Assembly: GCA_007679095.1 (NCBI GenBank)
Contig: VEFU01000030.1
Span: 1 to 53,388, forward strand
Direction of reading: 5' to 3'
Source: Paenibacillus bovis
GTDB lineage: Bacteria; Bacillota; Bacilli; Bacillales; Bacillaceae_C
DNA length: 53,388 bases
Shown here: positions 8,920 through 17,926 of the stretch, piece by piece
Numbering within the stretch: the first letter of the stretch is position 1
Layout: the number at the start of each line of letters is the position of its first letter
Position numbers and translations under genes: made by a program
The notes under the pieces: generated by a model
What the model saw: only the letters and a program-made list of their open reading frames with translations
What the model was told of the DNA's origin: nothing
Databases searched by the model: none

Positions 8920-10569
8920 AGGCAAAAATTGTTGTATATAAAGTGGTAATTCTTTGTCGGAAGCGGGTATTGAAAAGGTGTGTTCATTATCCGTTTCACG
9001 ATATAACAAGTGGATTAGTGTAAAAGTTTTCGATATATTCATTTCAGTAAAATCAAATTCAAGTTCTATATTTTTTATGGTTCTGGTTCTACCTTTTTGC
9101 TTGATTGTTATATTTTCAATTAACAGCTGGAGTAATTGTTTTTGATTTTCCCTAGATGTCTTCTTGTAAACCGATAGGAATTTTTTAAGTAATTTTTCGA
9201 TCAACTCTGGTTGGATTACTTTTGAATCGATAGAACTTAATTGTATTATAATTTCATTTTTCTTTAGTTCTAACTCTCTCTTTTCATTGGAGACCATTTG
9301 TAATCTTTCTTGCAGAATGTCTACAGGGAGAGTGTTTTTCTCAAAGGCTACCAAATACTTTGTTTGTAACTGTTCAATTTCCTTTAACCGCTTTTCAATC
9401 TCTACTAGTTCTTTATTAAGTTGGCTTATCGAGTCAGCGGAACTAGAACTAATGTCTACGAGAGTTTTATATAACTTCTTCTTATTAGAACTAAATTGTT
9501 CAATTTTCTTGATAACTGTATCTTCTGCTTCATATGCTTTAATGGAATTAGCTTTACAAGCAGCAGATCCTTTATTATGGAAATCGCTACAGACGTAATA
9601 ACGATGTTTTCGTTTCGTTCCATCTTTTCGTGTATGTGTTGTAATGGATGGAACCATTCCTTGACCACAATCAGGACAGCGTAAAAGGCCACTAAGTAAA
9701 AATGGTTCATTTGATTGACGCTGTTTAAATGATTTACTTTTTCTCCTTGCTCGTACAACGTTCCATAGTTCGTCCGAAATTATAGCTTCGTGTTTACCTT
9801 CAACTAGGATGGGGTTTGGATTTTTCCCTTTTCTCCGTTTGGTGTCCCAATTCTCAACTTTTAGCCAACTGATTTTACCGTTATATACAACATTGTCTAG
9901 GATTTGTGCTACACCGTTAATAGAAAAATGCCGGTTTCGCTTCGTTCTAAATCCTGCTTTATTTAAGTAGTTAGAAATTGCTCTTAGGCCTTTCCCATTG
10001 GCATACATATGATAGATTAGCTGTATTATCTTAGCTTCCTCTTCATTGATAACAAGCTCTTTCTTAACAGTGTCATATCCAAATACAACTCCGCCGTTCC
10101 ATCGACCTTCTATTGCTCGTTGTTTCATTCCTAGTTTTACATTTTCGGATAAAGTATTACGCTCCATTTCAGCAATAGAAGCCATAATTTGAAGTACTAG
10201 GCGACCTATAGGACTACTGGTATCAAAGTTCTCCGAGTAGGATATAAATTTCACGTTGTATTTTTCAAACTTATCTAGAATCATGAGTGTGTCTAACATA
10301 TTTCTTGAAAGTCGAGATATTTTCCATACCATAACGGCATCGAATCTCTCGTTTTCAACATCTTTAATTAGCCTTTGCATTTCAGGACGTCCATTAACAG
10401 ATTTACCGCTAATTCCCTCATCGACATACTCATCGATTACTTCCCATTTATAAACTTGAGCATATTGCCGAAGTGTTTGAAGTTGGGCAGCTATACTAAA
10501 TCCTTCTTTTGCTTGTTCTTCTGTGCTTACTCGGGCGTAGATAGCCACTCTTTGTATTTCTGTTACCAT
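8863..10569 (-). CDS. large serine recombinase at the rlmH boundary
   Basis: 568 residues. The N-terminal resolvase domain has the catalytic Ser in [10 protein letters not shown] and KISRLSRN downstream. A recombinase domain follows, then a zinc ribbon (CPDCG ... [15 protein letters not shown], about residues 295-340), a coiled coil (about 375-430) and a C-terminal tail. Large serine recombinases integrate and excise phages and SCC elements by cutting at short att sites. RBS AAAGGAGG precedes ATG 10569. The oddity is its 3' end, which runs into the opposite strand of rlmH, so the last ~15-20 residues (...[16 protein letters not shown]) are encoded by rlmH DNA and the predicted att core lies inside this frame. 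It is the best candidate for the enzyme that moved the island. Confidence 0.9.
   Translation of the reverse strand: MVTEIQRVAIYARVSTEEQAKEGFSIAAQLQTLRQYAQVYKWEVIDEYVDEGISGKSVNGRPEMQRLIKDVENERFDAVMVWKISRLSRNMLDTLMILDKFEKYNVKFISYSENFDTSSPIGRLVLQIMASIAEMERNTLSENVKLGMKQRAIEGRWNGGVVFGYDTVKKELVINEEEAKIIQLIYHMYANGKGLRAISNYLNKAGFRTKRNRHFSINGVAQILDNVVYNGKISWLKVENWDTKRRKGKNPNPILVEGKHEAIISDELWNVVRARRKSKSFKQRQSNEPFLLSGLLRCPDCGQGMVPSITTHTRKDGTKRKHRYYVCSDFHNKGSAACKANSIKAYEAEDTVIKKIEQFSSNKKKLYKTLVDISSSSADSISQLNKELVEIEKRLKEIEQLQTKYLVAFEKNTLPVDILQERLQMVSNEKRELELKKNEIIIQLSSIDSKVIQPELIEKLLKKFLSVYKKTSRENQKQLLQLLIENITIKQKGRTRTIKNIELEFDFTEMNISKTFTLIHLLYRETDNEHTFSIPASDKELPLYIQQFLPLFVVRFPSIYPKTTIHLL
8899..8931 (+). 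other. left attachment site (attL) of rlmH island
   Basis: GGGGAACCGTACCAC (8899-8913) at the end of rlmH matches GGTGAACCATACCAC (50293-50307) at 13 of 15 positions. Just inside, AGAGGCAAAAA (8918-8928) is the exact inverse of TTTTTGCCTCT (50271-50281). An imperfect direct repeat at the rlmH end plus terminal inverted repeats is the SCC end architecture. The exact crossover bases cannot be told from sequence alone. Confidence 0.65.
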
Positions 10570-10720
10570 ATTTGTCCTCCTTTCACTTTTATAATACTAT
10601 GAAAATAATAGAAGGGGAAAATGGATTTTAGTATCCAATAGTTTATATGGATTATCAATAACTAACTTTGCTTTAAAAAAAGATAACTGAGTTGAAATAT
10701 CGTGATAGTGGAGGGATCCT

Positions 10721-11608
10721 ATGGATATTTATTACCAGAGAGAAAAGTATATTAACGAAAACCCAATTGATTATGTCAAATTTTTAGAAGCCCTAGATTA
10801 TTTTTCTAATGATGCATTTAATACAATTTACAAAATCATTAAATTATATGTGCCAAAAGAGATTTTTAAGTATTATTCTCTAACTGATAATGAGGAACTT
10901 AATAATATGAAATTCTCAACATTAGAAAATAGGGAGATATATTTGTCCTATGCTACTGATTTTAATGACCCCTTTGACAATCGTTCCTATTATTATGACA
11001 TTGAAAGATTGAAGCAATATAAATTTGGTTATTTATTCGATGGAAGCTTCTTAGAGGATAACATTTATAAAACAAGATTAGCCTCTTTTTCAAAATCTGG
11101 AGTAAATAATTTACCGATGTGGGCGCACTACTCCAATAATCATAAGGGTTATTGCGTTAGCTATCTAACTGATTTTAAAAGAAATCCAGAGCTTTCACCT
11201 TCATTATTTCCTGTTCAATATTTAGAAGGTCGAGTGGATGTAACTCGGTATTTCCAAAGATTTTTAAGAAACATTGAGGAAAATTATGAACGAGCAATAA
11301 GAGAAAAACAAAATGAAATTTTAATAGATAATCTAATGTTGGTATGGGTTATAATATTATCCTGTTATATAAAGGAGAAAAAATGGGGATACGAACAAGA
11401 ATTTAGGGTTATGAAACCTACTAATGTACCTAGAGCAGAATATATGGAAGCAAATCCATCAGCTATTTATTTAGGCTATAAATGTAAAGAGGAACATATT
11501 CATAAATTAGTTAATATTGCTTTTACGCTCAATATACCTATTTATAGAATGGAACTAATCTCAGATTCTTTTGACTTTCAATTAGTGCCAAAAGAAATTC
11601 ATATATGA
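10721..11608 (+). CDS. DUF2971 family protein
   Basis: 295 residues matching DUF2971 by its ordered motifs: KYYSLTDNEELNNMKFSTLE, IYLSYATDFNDPFDNRSYY, LASFSKSGVNNLPMWAHY, SNNHKGYCVSY and late EKKWGYEQEFRVM. Proteins of this family occur often in phage-defence islands; their biochemical activity is not settled. There is no signal peptide or membrane segment. GGAGGG lies 6 nt before ATG 10721. It stands alone between two serine recombinase genes, transcribed against both, which suits cargo in an islet beside the integration genes. The family call is good; the defence role is inference from context. Confidence 0.75.
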   Translation: MDIYYQREKYINENPIDYVKFLEALDYFSNDAFNTIYKIIKLYVPKEIFKYYSLTDNEELNNMKFSTLENREIYLSYATDFNDPFDNRSYYYDIERLKQYKFGYLFDGSFLEDNIYKTRLASFSKSGVNNLPMWAHYSNNHKGYCVSYLTDFKRNPELSPSLFPVQYLEGRVDVTRYFQRFLRNIEENYERAIREKQNEILIDNLMLVWVIILSCYIKEKKWGYEQEFRVMKPTNVPRAEYMEANPSAIYLGYKCKEEHIHKLVNIAFTLNIPIYRMELISDSFDFQLVPKEIHI

Positions 11609-11986
11609 AGTTATTTGAGGATATTTTAATTAGAGCGCAAACCCGCAATAAAGAGTTTTCTATTGTTAAAAATCGGTACTATATTTAAGTAAGGGGTGTA
11701 TTACTGAAATAACGTTAATGTACTTTATGATACGTAAAAAGAGATCAATATAGATGTGCTTAGAGTTTAACGCACCGATCTATCTTTTGATAATTACATG
11801 GACTTCAAAATTAGCATTGAGGATTTTTTTCAGTAGCCAACTGATTTAGTCATATTCAATCAACCATTATGTAACCAAGAACAAACAATGGGATTATAAT
11901 TAGCAGTCTATTCGTTAAAAATAGACTGCTAATTAGCTTCAGACTAAGAAAGAATACATATCTAACAGTAAAATGCCAACAAGTTG
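11609..11986. other. intergenic region with long perfect hairpin
   Basis: About 380 bases between the convergent DUF2971 and second recombinase genes. It contains a perfect 15-bp inverted repeat, 11898-11912 against 11920-11934, with a 7-nt loop (arm AATTAGCAGTCTATT), and a weaker imperfect stem at about 11748-11792. Neither has a strong T-run. They may end both converging transcripts. No gene seen. Confidence 0.55.
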
Positions 11987-13522
11987 TTAAATAAGTTCAT
12001 GACTTATCTCCTCAAATAGCTCTTGGTCAAACTCGTAAACTATTTTCTTGATTGTTCGATCTTTAGGCTTTTCTCCTTTATTTACTTGAATTTCTTTAAT
12101 AAGAAACCGGAGTAGTTCTTTTTTATCATAGTCGTCTAGTAGGTTATACAATGAATTGAAATCATTAGCAATGTGGTTAATTACCGGTAACAAGTCATTG
12201 TTGTTCTTTAATTCAATCTGCTTTGTTAATAGTATTTTAAATTCCTTTTGTTCACTTTCTTGATTTTGAACTCTTTCCATTTCTTCACTAAGTGTATCCA
12301 TGTCAATTATTCTTTTTGTATAAAGTTGCAAGAGATCCTGCTTCTCTCTTTTTAGTCCATTTAAGCTTTTTTCTAGTAATTTTAGTTCCTCTTCAATTGG
12401 TTCAAGTTCACTTTTTAGATTATCCGTAATAACTCTTTGTAACGGTATAGAGAGGTTTAAATTGTTAAGGTAATTCATAACTTGCGACAATACCTCCTGT
12501 TCTGCATACTCTTTTCTTACAAGATTCGACTTACATGCTTTAGAACCATTGTTTTTAAAACGACTACACACGTAATATTTGTACTTTTTATTTGCATTCC
12601 CTTGTACCATTGCGCCTCCACAAGTAGGACACTTTAATAGACCTGATAATGGAAAGGAGCCGTTGTGTATTTTTTCTTGGGTATAACTACGTATCGATAA
12701 TAGTTTTTGGGTTCTTTCCCAAAGCTCTTCACTGATAATTGGATAATGGTTACCTTTTTTATATTTACCTTTCCATTTAACATATCCATTGTAAATTTTA
12801 TTATTGAGAATTGTTCTAACAGCAGTAATAGACCAATGATTATCTTTTTTGGTTTTAATACCTTGCATATTTAAATTAGTAGCTATTTTTCGATAACCCC
12901 ACATTTTATTGGAGTAACAATCAAAAATGTATTTAACTACTCTTGCTTCATCTTCATCAACTACTAATTTCTTATTTATTAAATTGTAGCCAAATACTCT
13001 TCCACCGTTAAAGTCACCATTTTCAAATGTCTTCTCCATACCTAATGATGTACGAAAGGCGATTAGATCTTTTTCGACTTCTGCTATAATACCTAATATC
13101 TGATAGATTAGTTTTGAATTAGGGTCGTTTGTGTCGATATTATCAGCGATAGAAATTAAGTTCTTGTTAGCTTTCTTTAGACGATTAAAGATATATTGGG
13201 AATCTAAAGAATTACGTGATATGCGATCTTGTTTAAATACGATGATGGAATCAATATTATTCTCCTCTTGGAAAACATCATAAAACATTTTTTTAAACTC
13301 AGATCTATTTGAAAAGCTTTCCCCGGAAGCAGGTTCCTCTACAAATAATTTTACAAGAATAATATTATTTTCCTTACAATACTTTTCTATTGCCTCGATT
13401 TGTTGTTCAATAGAAGTGTTATCTAATTGTTTATTTGTGCTAACACGAACGTATGCATAAGCTCTAACATACTTTACTGGCATATTAACTTGCATACCTG
13501 ACATTTCAATATTTGCTGTCAT
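11987..13522 (-). CDS. second large serine recombinase
   Basis: 511 residues with the same plan as the first recombinase: catalytic Ser in AYVRVSTNKQ, FKQDRISRNS, a recombinase domain, a zinc ribbon (CPTCGGAMVQ ... YYVCSRFKNNGSKAC) and a coiled-coil region (about residues 370-440). It is clearly diverged from the 568-residue enzyme, so this is not a recent duplication. GGAGGGGG precedes ATG 13522. An upstream 58-codon frame overlaps its start by ATGA, suggesting translational coupling. In SCC elements two Ccr recombinases act together; whether these two cooperate or mark two successive insertions cannot be decided here. Confidence 0.88.
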   Translation of the reverse strand: MTANIEMSGMQVNMPVKYVRAYAYVRVSTNKQLDNTSIEQQIEAIEKYCKENNIILVKLFVEEPASGESFSNRSEFKKMFYDVFQEENNIDSIIVFKQDRISRNSLDSQYIFNRLKKANKNLISIADNIDTNDPNSKLIYQILGIIAEVEKDLIAFRTSLGMEKTFENGDFNGGRVFGYNLINKKLVVDEDEARVVKYIFDCYSNKMWGYRKIATNLNMQGIKTKKDNHWSITAVRTILNNKIYNGYVKWKGKYKKGNHYPIISEELWERTQKLLSIRSYTQEKIHNGSFPLSGLLKCPTCGGAMVQGNANKKYKYYVCSRFKNNGSKACKSNLVRKEYAEQEVLSQVMNYLNNLNLSIPLQRVITDNLKSELEPIEEELKLLEKSLNGLKREKQDLLQLYTKRIIDMDTLSEEMERVQNQESEQKEFKILLTKQIELKNNNDLLPVINHIANDFNSLYNLLDDYDKKELLRFLIKEIQVNKGEKPKDRTIKKIVYEFDQELFEEISHELI

Positions 13523-13695
13523 CTTTCCCCCTCCATTTTAATAGAAAATCCCTTTCCTATAGAATCAGAGTATTTAACCATTAGATCTGTTAGGTAATTT
13601 AGAAAGTCATAGCCTTTTATTTTTGTTAACTCTTTACTTGTTGCAAGTCTAAGTTTGTAATCTTTATCGTAATCTAATATTTCATTTTTCATCAT
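13519..13695 (-). CDS. 58-residue protein coupled to recombinase 2
   Basis: A short frame, MMKNEILDYD..., rich in Lys, Asp and Leu, ending ...FSIKMEGER. Its TGA overlaps the ATG of the second recombinase (ATGA), and AAGGGGAGAT lies about 11 nt before its own ATG at 13695. The spacing and overlap argue that it is translated and leads a two-gene operon. I do not recognise a family; a recombination directionality or regulatory role would fit the position but is guesswork. Confidence 0.5.
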   Translation of the reverse strand: MMKNEILDYDKDYKLRLATSKELTKIKGYDFLNYLTDLMVKYSDSIGKGFSIKMEGER

Positions 13696-14157
13696 AGTTT
13701 AATGATCTCCCCTTATCTATTTGTGATTTTAAGACACAAATAACAGCCGGCTCGTCATTTGCTGAAACATGATAACCGCGAAAAGGTGATATTTTAAGAG
13801 GAAATCAAAATTATTTTTATTTTATTTGGATATTGGAATAAAATACCCCAAATTCAATTTGAAGGTCTGGACTAGTGCTTTTTATGGCAACCACCAAATC
13901 TATAAATGACAGTATCTTTTATGAATGCAAAAAGAGTCTATAAAACGCATATAGTTCATAAAAACTTGCGTATTATAGACTCTTTATTTATTCTTATTGT
14001 GTGAAAGCACTCATTAGCTTAATAAAAAACATTTTCATTATCTTTAAACCAAATCTTCGTATTTCATGGAAAAGTCCCCTATTAGATTGACTGCTAGATT
14101 TGAGGAGGCTAGTAGATAAAGAAAACTATTCAATAAACAGTACAAAAAGTATTAATG
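13696..14157. other. intergenic region with bidirectional terminator
   Basis: About 460 bases without a gene. The clear element is a long hairpin at 13931-13985: AAAGAGTCTATAAAACGCA pairs with TGCGTATTATAGACTCTTT with one mismatch around a 17-nt loop, with T-rich sequence on one side and A-rich on the other. It can serve as a terminator in either direction, closing the 14158-14589 transcript on the - strand. The rest (13700-13925) is AT-rich with nothing I can name. Confidence 0.55.
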
Positions 14158-14589
14158 TTAGTTTGGTTTACCTTTGGTTAGTAACTTTAATGCAGACTTT
14201 CTTATTTCGGGTTTTTTCCCTGCTAAAGCTAAAGCAGTTCCACCTACTCCAACCCAGACCGAAGCAACCATCCATTTTTTGAATTCAGAGTCTTTTTGAT
14301 AAGATTTTTCAACCATACGCTCAATACGGTCATTAAGTTTGTCTCTAGCTTCTTCACTAAGATTTGGGTCTTTTAGTTGCTCAGAAAATATCTCTATTGC
14401 TTTATCAATTGTACTATAAACTTTTTCTTGAGATTTCGAACCTACTTCTCCCATATTGTTTATTGCTTTTATGATTTCAGGAGAATATTTTAGTAAGGTT
14501 TCAAGTTCTGTCGAGGTTAATTCGGATAGGTCATAATTGTTTTCCTTGAGTTTTATTAAGGTTTCGTCAATAATTACTTTTTCACTCAT
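14158..14589 (-). CDS. unknown protein downstream of Pycsar cyclase
   Basis: 143 residues, not recognised. The N-terminal two-thirds is charged and helical (LSELTSTELETLLKYSPEII..., RDKLNDRIERMVEKSYQKD), followed by one hydrophobic stretch (WMVASVWVGVGGTALALAG, about residues 106-124) and a basic C-terminus, so it may attach to the membrane by a C-terminal helix. GAGGTG precedes ATG 14589. It lies 143 nt downstream of the cyclase on the same strand and could share its transcript. That makes it a candidate accessory gene of the Pycsar locus, but the canonical system has only two genes. Confidence 0.55.
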   Translation of the reverse strand: MSEKVIIDETLIKLKENNYDLSELTSTELETLLKYSPEIIKAINNMGEVGSKSQEKVYSTIDKAIEIFSEQLKDPNLSEEARDKLNDRIERMVEKSYQKDSEFKKWMVASVWVGVGGTALALAGKKPEIRKSALKLLTKGKPN

Positions 14590-14732
14590 AGCAACACCTC
14601 TAAATTAGTTGTTTATGCTATTATACAACAATGGAAATTTTAAATATTGCTTTTTCAAAAGGTTCGTATACTTAACAAATTTGACTCGTTGGTTGCAAGT
14701 TATGTATCATCCTTTGTCTTTAATAGTAAAAT

Positions 14733-15725
14733 TTAATCGAACGCCTTAAAATACACATCACCACCATAAATCTCATAGCCTTCTAAAAGGCTATCATCTT
14801 GCTTTTTCCACCAGCCATTTTTTATAGAATCTGCATCTGGATTTTCTCTTACAAAACCATCGTACACTTCTTTTGTCATTAATATTGGTGATGTTTCAAT
14901 AGATGAACTTTCACTTTTAGTTTTGGTATTGAGAAAAAAGGTTTGAAAATTATCGTCACTATGACGGTAAACCGGTCTATAATCATATTGTTCTGTTCTT
15001 GTTTCTAATTCCTTTTTTAGATTCTTATTAAGAAACTGTTCAATTTCAGCATCATACCAACCCCATTCTTTTAAACGCCTGTAATAGTAACCTTCAACAA
15101 TATATGGATATTGATAAGAAATTTCATTTATAATTGTTTTATTTGCCAGATCAGTTAATTTAGAAGCAATATTTGCAGGTCGTCCTAGCCAAACTAATGA
15201 TTTATATGGTGTATTATCCGCACCGTTTTTTCTAATTCCAGCTTTAGAAACCAACATTTTTCCATAATCTATTCCAATTCCACATTTAACTTCATTGTTT
15301 TTAAAATGCTTGTTAAGTATTCGGGTTGCTAATGAGTTTAGCAGAATTGCAGTATTTACAGCGTTTTTATAACAATTTTCTCTATCAAAAACAACCATTA
15401 AACGGTCACCAATAATATTTCTTACCTTGCCACCATAGAACTCGGCAGCTTTAGCCATAGAACGAACAAAAGAACTATATAATCTTGTCAATGTTATAGG
15501 TTTATGAGATAAATTTAGTTCGGTTGATTTACGAATGTCTATATATAGGATACAAGTTTCAATACGTTTAGCTTTTTGAGATTTGGTATCTAGGTTTGGA
15601 AAAGTTATGTCAGAATCGGTTATTGATGGAACAGTACTTGTATCTGTGATAGTAATGCTAAAGTCAGAAGATAATATATTTTTCATTTCTTCTTCTAATA
15701 ATTTTTTTAAATCAAAAATATCCAT
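14733..15725 (-). CDS. pycC: Pycsar pyrimidine cyclase (class III cyclase)
   Basis: 330 residues with a class III nucleotidyl cyclase domain: YIDIRKST (Asp63) and IIGDRLMVVFD (Asp107). The two metal-binding Asp are 44 residues apart, as in classical cyclases. WLGRPANIASKL follows, matching the conserved GxxxNxAxxL helix. The N-terminal ~50 residues are predicted helical and the C-terminal ~100 form an extra domain. In Pycsar systems such an enzyme makes cCMP or cUMP on phage infection and activates a nearby effector. The effector here is the divergent DUF5706-like membrane protein at 15790. The base specificity cannot be read from sequence by eye. Confidence 0.85.
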   Translation of the reverse strand: MDIFDLKKLLEEEMKNILSSDFSITITDTSTVPSITDSDITFPNLDTKSQKAKRIETCILYIDIRKSTELNLSHKPITLTRLYSSFVRSMAKAAEFYGGKVRNIIGDRLMVVFDRENCYKNAVNTAILLNSLATRILNKHFKNNEVKCGIGIDYGKMLVSKAGIRKNGADNTPYKSLVWLGRPANIASKLTDLANKTIINEISYQYPYIVEGYYYRRLKEWGWYDAEIEQFLNKNLKKELETRTEQYDYRPVYRHSDDNFQTFFLNTKTKSESSSIETSPILMTKEVYDGFVRENPDADSIKNGWWKKQDDSLLEGYEIYGGDVYFKAFD

Positions 15726-15789
15726 ATTAACATTACTCCTTTAAACGGTATAATGATATTATATAAACTAATATTATAAGGTGAGAGTT

Positions 15790-16296
15790 ATGGACAAAGA
15801 GGATTTATATAAACAACTTGATAAAGTTGATGACTGGATAAATAATGCTGATACAAAGCTAGGAGTTGTGTTAGCTTTTATAGGTGTCTTCTCAGGTTTT
15901 ATAATATCAAATGATAGATTAAACCGAAATGTTGGGAATTTACTTGATAGTGGTACAAAGGTGGAACAATTTGTAGTAATCTTATTAATTTATTTAACTA
16001 GTATATCTCTATTGTTGTCAATATTTATGTGTATAAGAGGATTAATGGCTAAAACTAATAATAGCAAAAAGACATTATTGTTTTGGGGTCATGTAAAGGA
16101 GTTTAAGGACTACGAGACCTTTAAAAGGTTTAAGGAACAACAAAGTGAGGAAGAATTAAAAAGCGATCTTTATAATCAAATTCATACGAATTCAGTAATA
16201 GTTTACAATAAATTTTATCGTTTTAGATGGAGTGTTATTTTTACTCTGATTTCTTTATCAGCTTATATTTCGATATACTTCTTCTCAATCTTATAA
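15790..16296 (+). CDS. pycTM: Pycsar transmembrane effector (DUF5706-like)
   Basis: 168 residues. The opening DDWINNADTKLGVVLAFIGV is the hallmark N-terminal segment of DUF5706/PycTM effectors. Three membrane segments are visible (about residues 24-40, 59-83 and 145-167), with a soluble middle. In known systems, cyclic pyrimidine nucleotides trigger these proteins to damage the inner membrane and stop growth. ATG 15790 is chosen over GTG 15781 because AAGGTGAG lies at proper distance. It is divergent from the cyclase with only 64 nt between starts, so the two probably share a control region. Confidence 0.85.
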   Translation: MDKEDLYKQLDKVDDWINNADTKLGVVLAFIGVFSGFIISNDRLNRNVGNLLDSGTKVEQFVVILLIYLTSISLLLSIFMCIRGLMAKTNNSKKTLLFWGHVKEFKDYETFKRFKEQQSEEELKSDLYNQIHTNSVIVYNKFYRFRWSVIFTLISLSAYISIYFFSIL

Positions 16297-16334
16297 AAAA
16301 TAGACCAGAGTGATACTCCTGTCTATTTCTTTAG
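16297..16334. terminator. terminator after Pycsar effector
   Basis: AAATAGAC pairs with GTCTATTT, with further inner pairs GAGT/ACTC around a GAT loop. It is flanked by A-run and T-rich sequence, so it can act for the + strand effector gene and for the converging gene ending at 16343. Confidence 0.6.
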
Positions 16335-16342
16335 GCCTATTC

Positions 16343-16615
16343 TCACTGGATAAACTTTGGCGGCATATCAGGTAAAATGAAAATTTCTTCTTCAGCAAAA
16401 ATAAGGTAATGTTCTTTATATCCAAGATAATGGACATAAAGTGATTTTCCTTCATATAAACTATCTGTTTCGGATAGCAAATTACAATATGAAATAAAAC
16501 CCAAGCTACCATCTTTGGAATATGTATACACTTCTATTCCTTTACTAGTAAAATTACGTATTCGAACCTTAGTTGTTTGATAGATTTCAAAACCTGTACT
16601 GTCTAATAAATTCAT
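16343..16615 (-). CDS. small unknown protein
   Basis: 90 residues from ATG 16615 (MNLLDSTGFEIYQTTK...), chosen because AAAAGGGG lies just upstream; the longer frame to 16636 would include that site. Beta-rich pattern with alternating hydrophobic residues (VRIRNFTSKGIEVYTYSKDG, then KSLYVHYLGYKEHYLIF), acidic, no membrane segment. I do not recognise the family. It is part of a run of small - strand genes (16343-17675) typical of island cargo. Confidence 0.5.
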   Translation of the reverse strand: MNLLDSTGFEIYQTTKVRIRNFTSKGIEVYTYSKDGSLGFISYCNLLSETDSLYEGKSLYVHYLGYKEHYLIFAEEEIFILPDMPPKFIQ

Positions 16616-16671
16616 TAAGTAAACCCCTTTTCCCAAATAACAGTAAGCTACTAACGATTAATCTACTGTTA

Positions 16672-16866
16672 TTATTTTATTGAAACGTAATCCATCTCAA
16701 ATATATCTGCATAATCCAATTGGCGATTCTCTCTTCCGATGAGTTTTCCAATCATCTCGGTATTTAAATAATGAAGATACTCATTTGCTGCACTTAGATC
16801 TTCAAATACCTTTCCGATTACAATATGATCTCTAGCGTCAAAACCAATAACAACGTGACTTTTCAT
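16672..16866 (-). CDS. small unknown protein
   Basis: 64 residues, MKSHVVIGFDARDHIVIG..., with an alternating beta-strand start followed by a helix (DLSAANEYLHYLNTEMIGKL). GGAGGAAAT gives a strong ribosome site before ATG 16866. No family recognised. It sits just upstream of the 16343-16615 gene on the same strand and may form one transcript with it. Confidence 0.55.
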   Translation of the reverse strand: MKSHVVIGFDARDHIVIGKVFEDLSAANEYLHYLNTEMIGKLIGRENRQLDYADIFEMDYVSIK

Positions 16867-16933
16867 ATAATTTCCTCCATTTGCTTTTACAATCTGGGGG
16901 GATTAACACGCGGGAAATAATTTATATTATCGT

Positions 16934-17147
16934 TCATTTATTATTTCTAAACCATTTATCCCAAAGTTCATGGAATAAAAAGTTATATTTAATCATTACC
17001 CCATATCCTATGACTAGACTAACAATCAGACCGGGATAAATAGGCTGGTTAAAGAGAAGATTTATTATGACTTTATAAGTTGCTGCAACATTAAGGCTGA
17101 TTGCCATTGCATTAATGAGATAAGCAAGTTTAAAGAAAGAAATCCAT
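16934..17147 (-). pseudogene. frameshifted small membrane protein
   Basis: A start (MDFFL) at 17147 preceded by AGGGTGA stops after five codons. Shifting frame by one base in the TTTCTTTCTTTAAA run restores a coherent frame to 16934: KLAYLINAMAISLNVAATYK, then two hydrophobic stretches and FLFHELWDKWFRNNK. A single indel in a homopolymer-like run would explain it. Alternatively translation begins at ATG 17107 and the gene is an intact 57-residue peptide. No family recognised. Confidence 0.35.
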
Positions 17148-17201
17148 ATAGTTCACCCTGCTTTGATTAGTCTTATAAATACTTTTAGTTATTTACCCTT
17201 A

Positions 17202-17675
17202 TTAACTAAGCACATCACTCATAACACAACCTGTAAGCGGATTTGAAATATCAATATGACGGAATAACCAATTAATTATCTTAGGTTCAAAGTTAAATTC
17301 CTCAACAAATACTTTTCCTTCAATGAATAGTACGGAAATTTCAGCCGATATGGTTATCTGTGTATCAGGATACTGAAAAGTCATCACTGTATGCCTACTT
17401 TGATAATTGTCTATGTCTGTTTTAGAGTCATCGAAGTAAGTGGCTATGTTATCGTCGTAAGTGATCTCAACAAGCTTTTTATAAAAGCTCTCGATATTTT
17501 CTCTAAAGACTCCTTCCTTTAATTTGCCCTTTACAGTAAAGTCAGTCAGAGTTGTAGTATACTGCTCTAGATCGATTCTCTCATTTATGTATTGTTCCCA
17601 ATGGACTTGATCAAGTGAGTTAGTAAATTTTGCTTCGAATTTATTTATAATACCGAGAATATAGAATGCTCCCAT
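17202..17675 (-). CDS. unknown soluble protein
   Basis: 157 residues, MGAFYILGIINKFEAKFTNS..., acidic, no signal or membrane segment. The pattern of helices then strands (HTVMTFQYPDTQITISAEIS, VLFIEGKVFVEEFNF) suggests a small alpha+beta domain. GAGGAGGG gives a strong ribosome site before ATG 17675. Short proteins of this look occur in Bacillus islands as immunity-like or orphan genes, but I cannot name the family. Nothing in the neighbourhood fixes its role. Confidence 0.55.
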   Translation of the reverse strand: MGAFYILGIINKFEAKFTNSLDQVHWEQYINERIDLEQYTTTLTDFTVKGKLKEGVFRENIESFYKKLVEITYDDNIATYFDDSKTDIDNYQSRHTVMTFQYPDTQITISAEISVLFIEGKVFVEEFNFEPKIINWLFRHIDISNPLTGCVMSDVLS

Positions 17676-17926
17676 TTGTGTCCCTCCTCAATAAAATTTC
17701 TCCGTTGCACTTTATTGGCCCTTGCTTTACCTGTTACCGCTATTATAACGATTACCTCGGAAAATTTATATACCTTTTCTGCAACAGGTCGATTCGTAGT
17801 CACAGCAGGTCAGATAGTGGTCATAAATGGTTATTTCACGAGCATTAAAAATTACTCATCTTGATATAGCCGTTTGAATGTATTGTTCAAACGTGGTAAA
17901 AAGTTATTAACAAAAGGAGTTTGTCG

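Noticed and set aside
17676-17864. 62-codon + strand frame with a hydrophobic start (LRCTLLALALPVTAIITI)
   Set aside because: It begins with TTG over the ribosome site of the opposing gene and has no ribosome site of its own. It could be a decayed secreted-protein fragment, but support is too thin.
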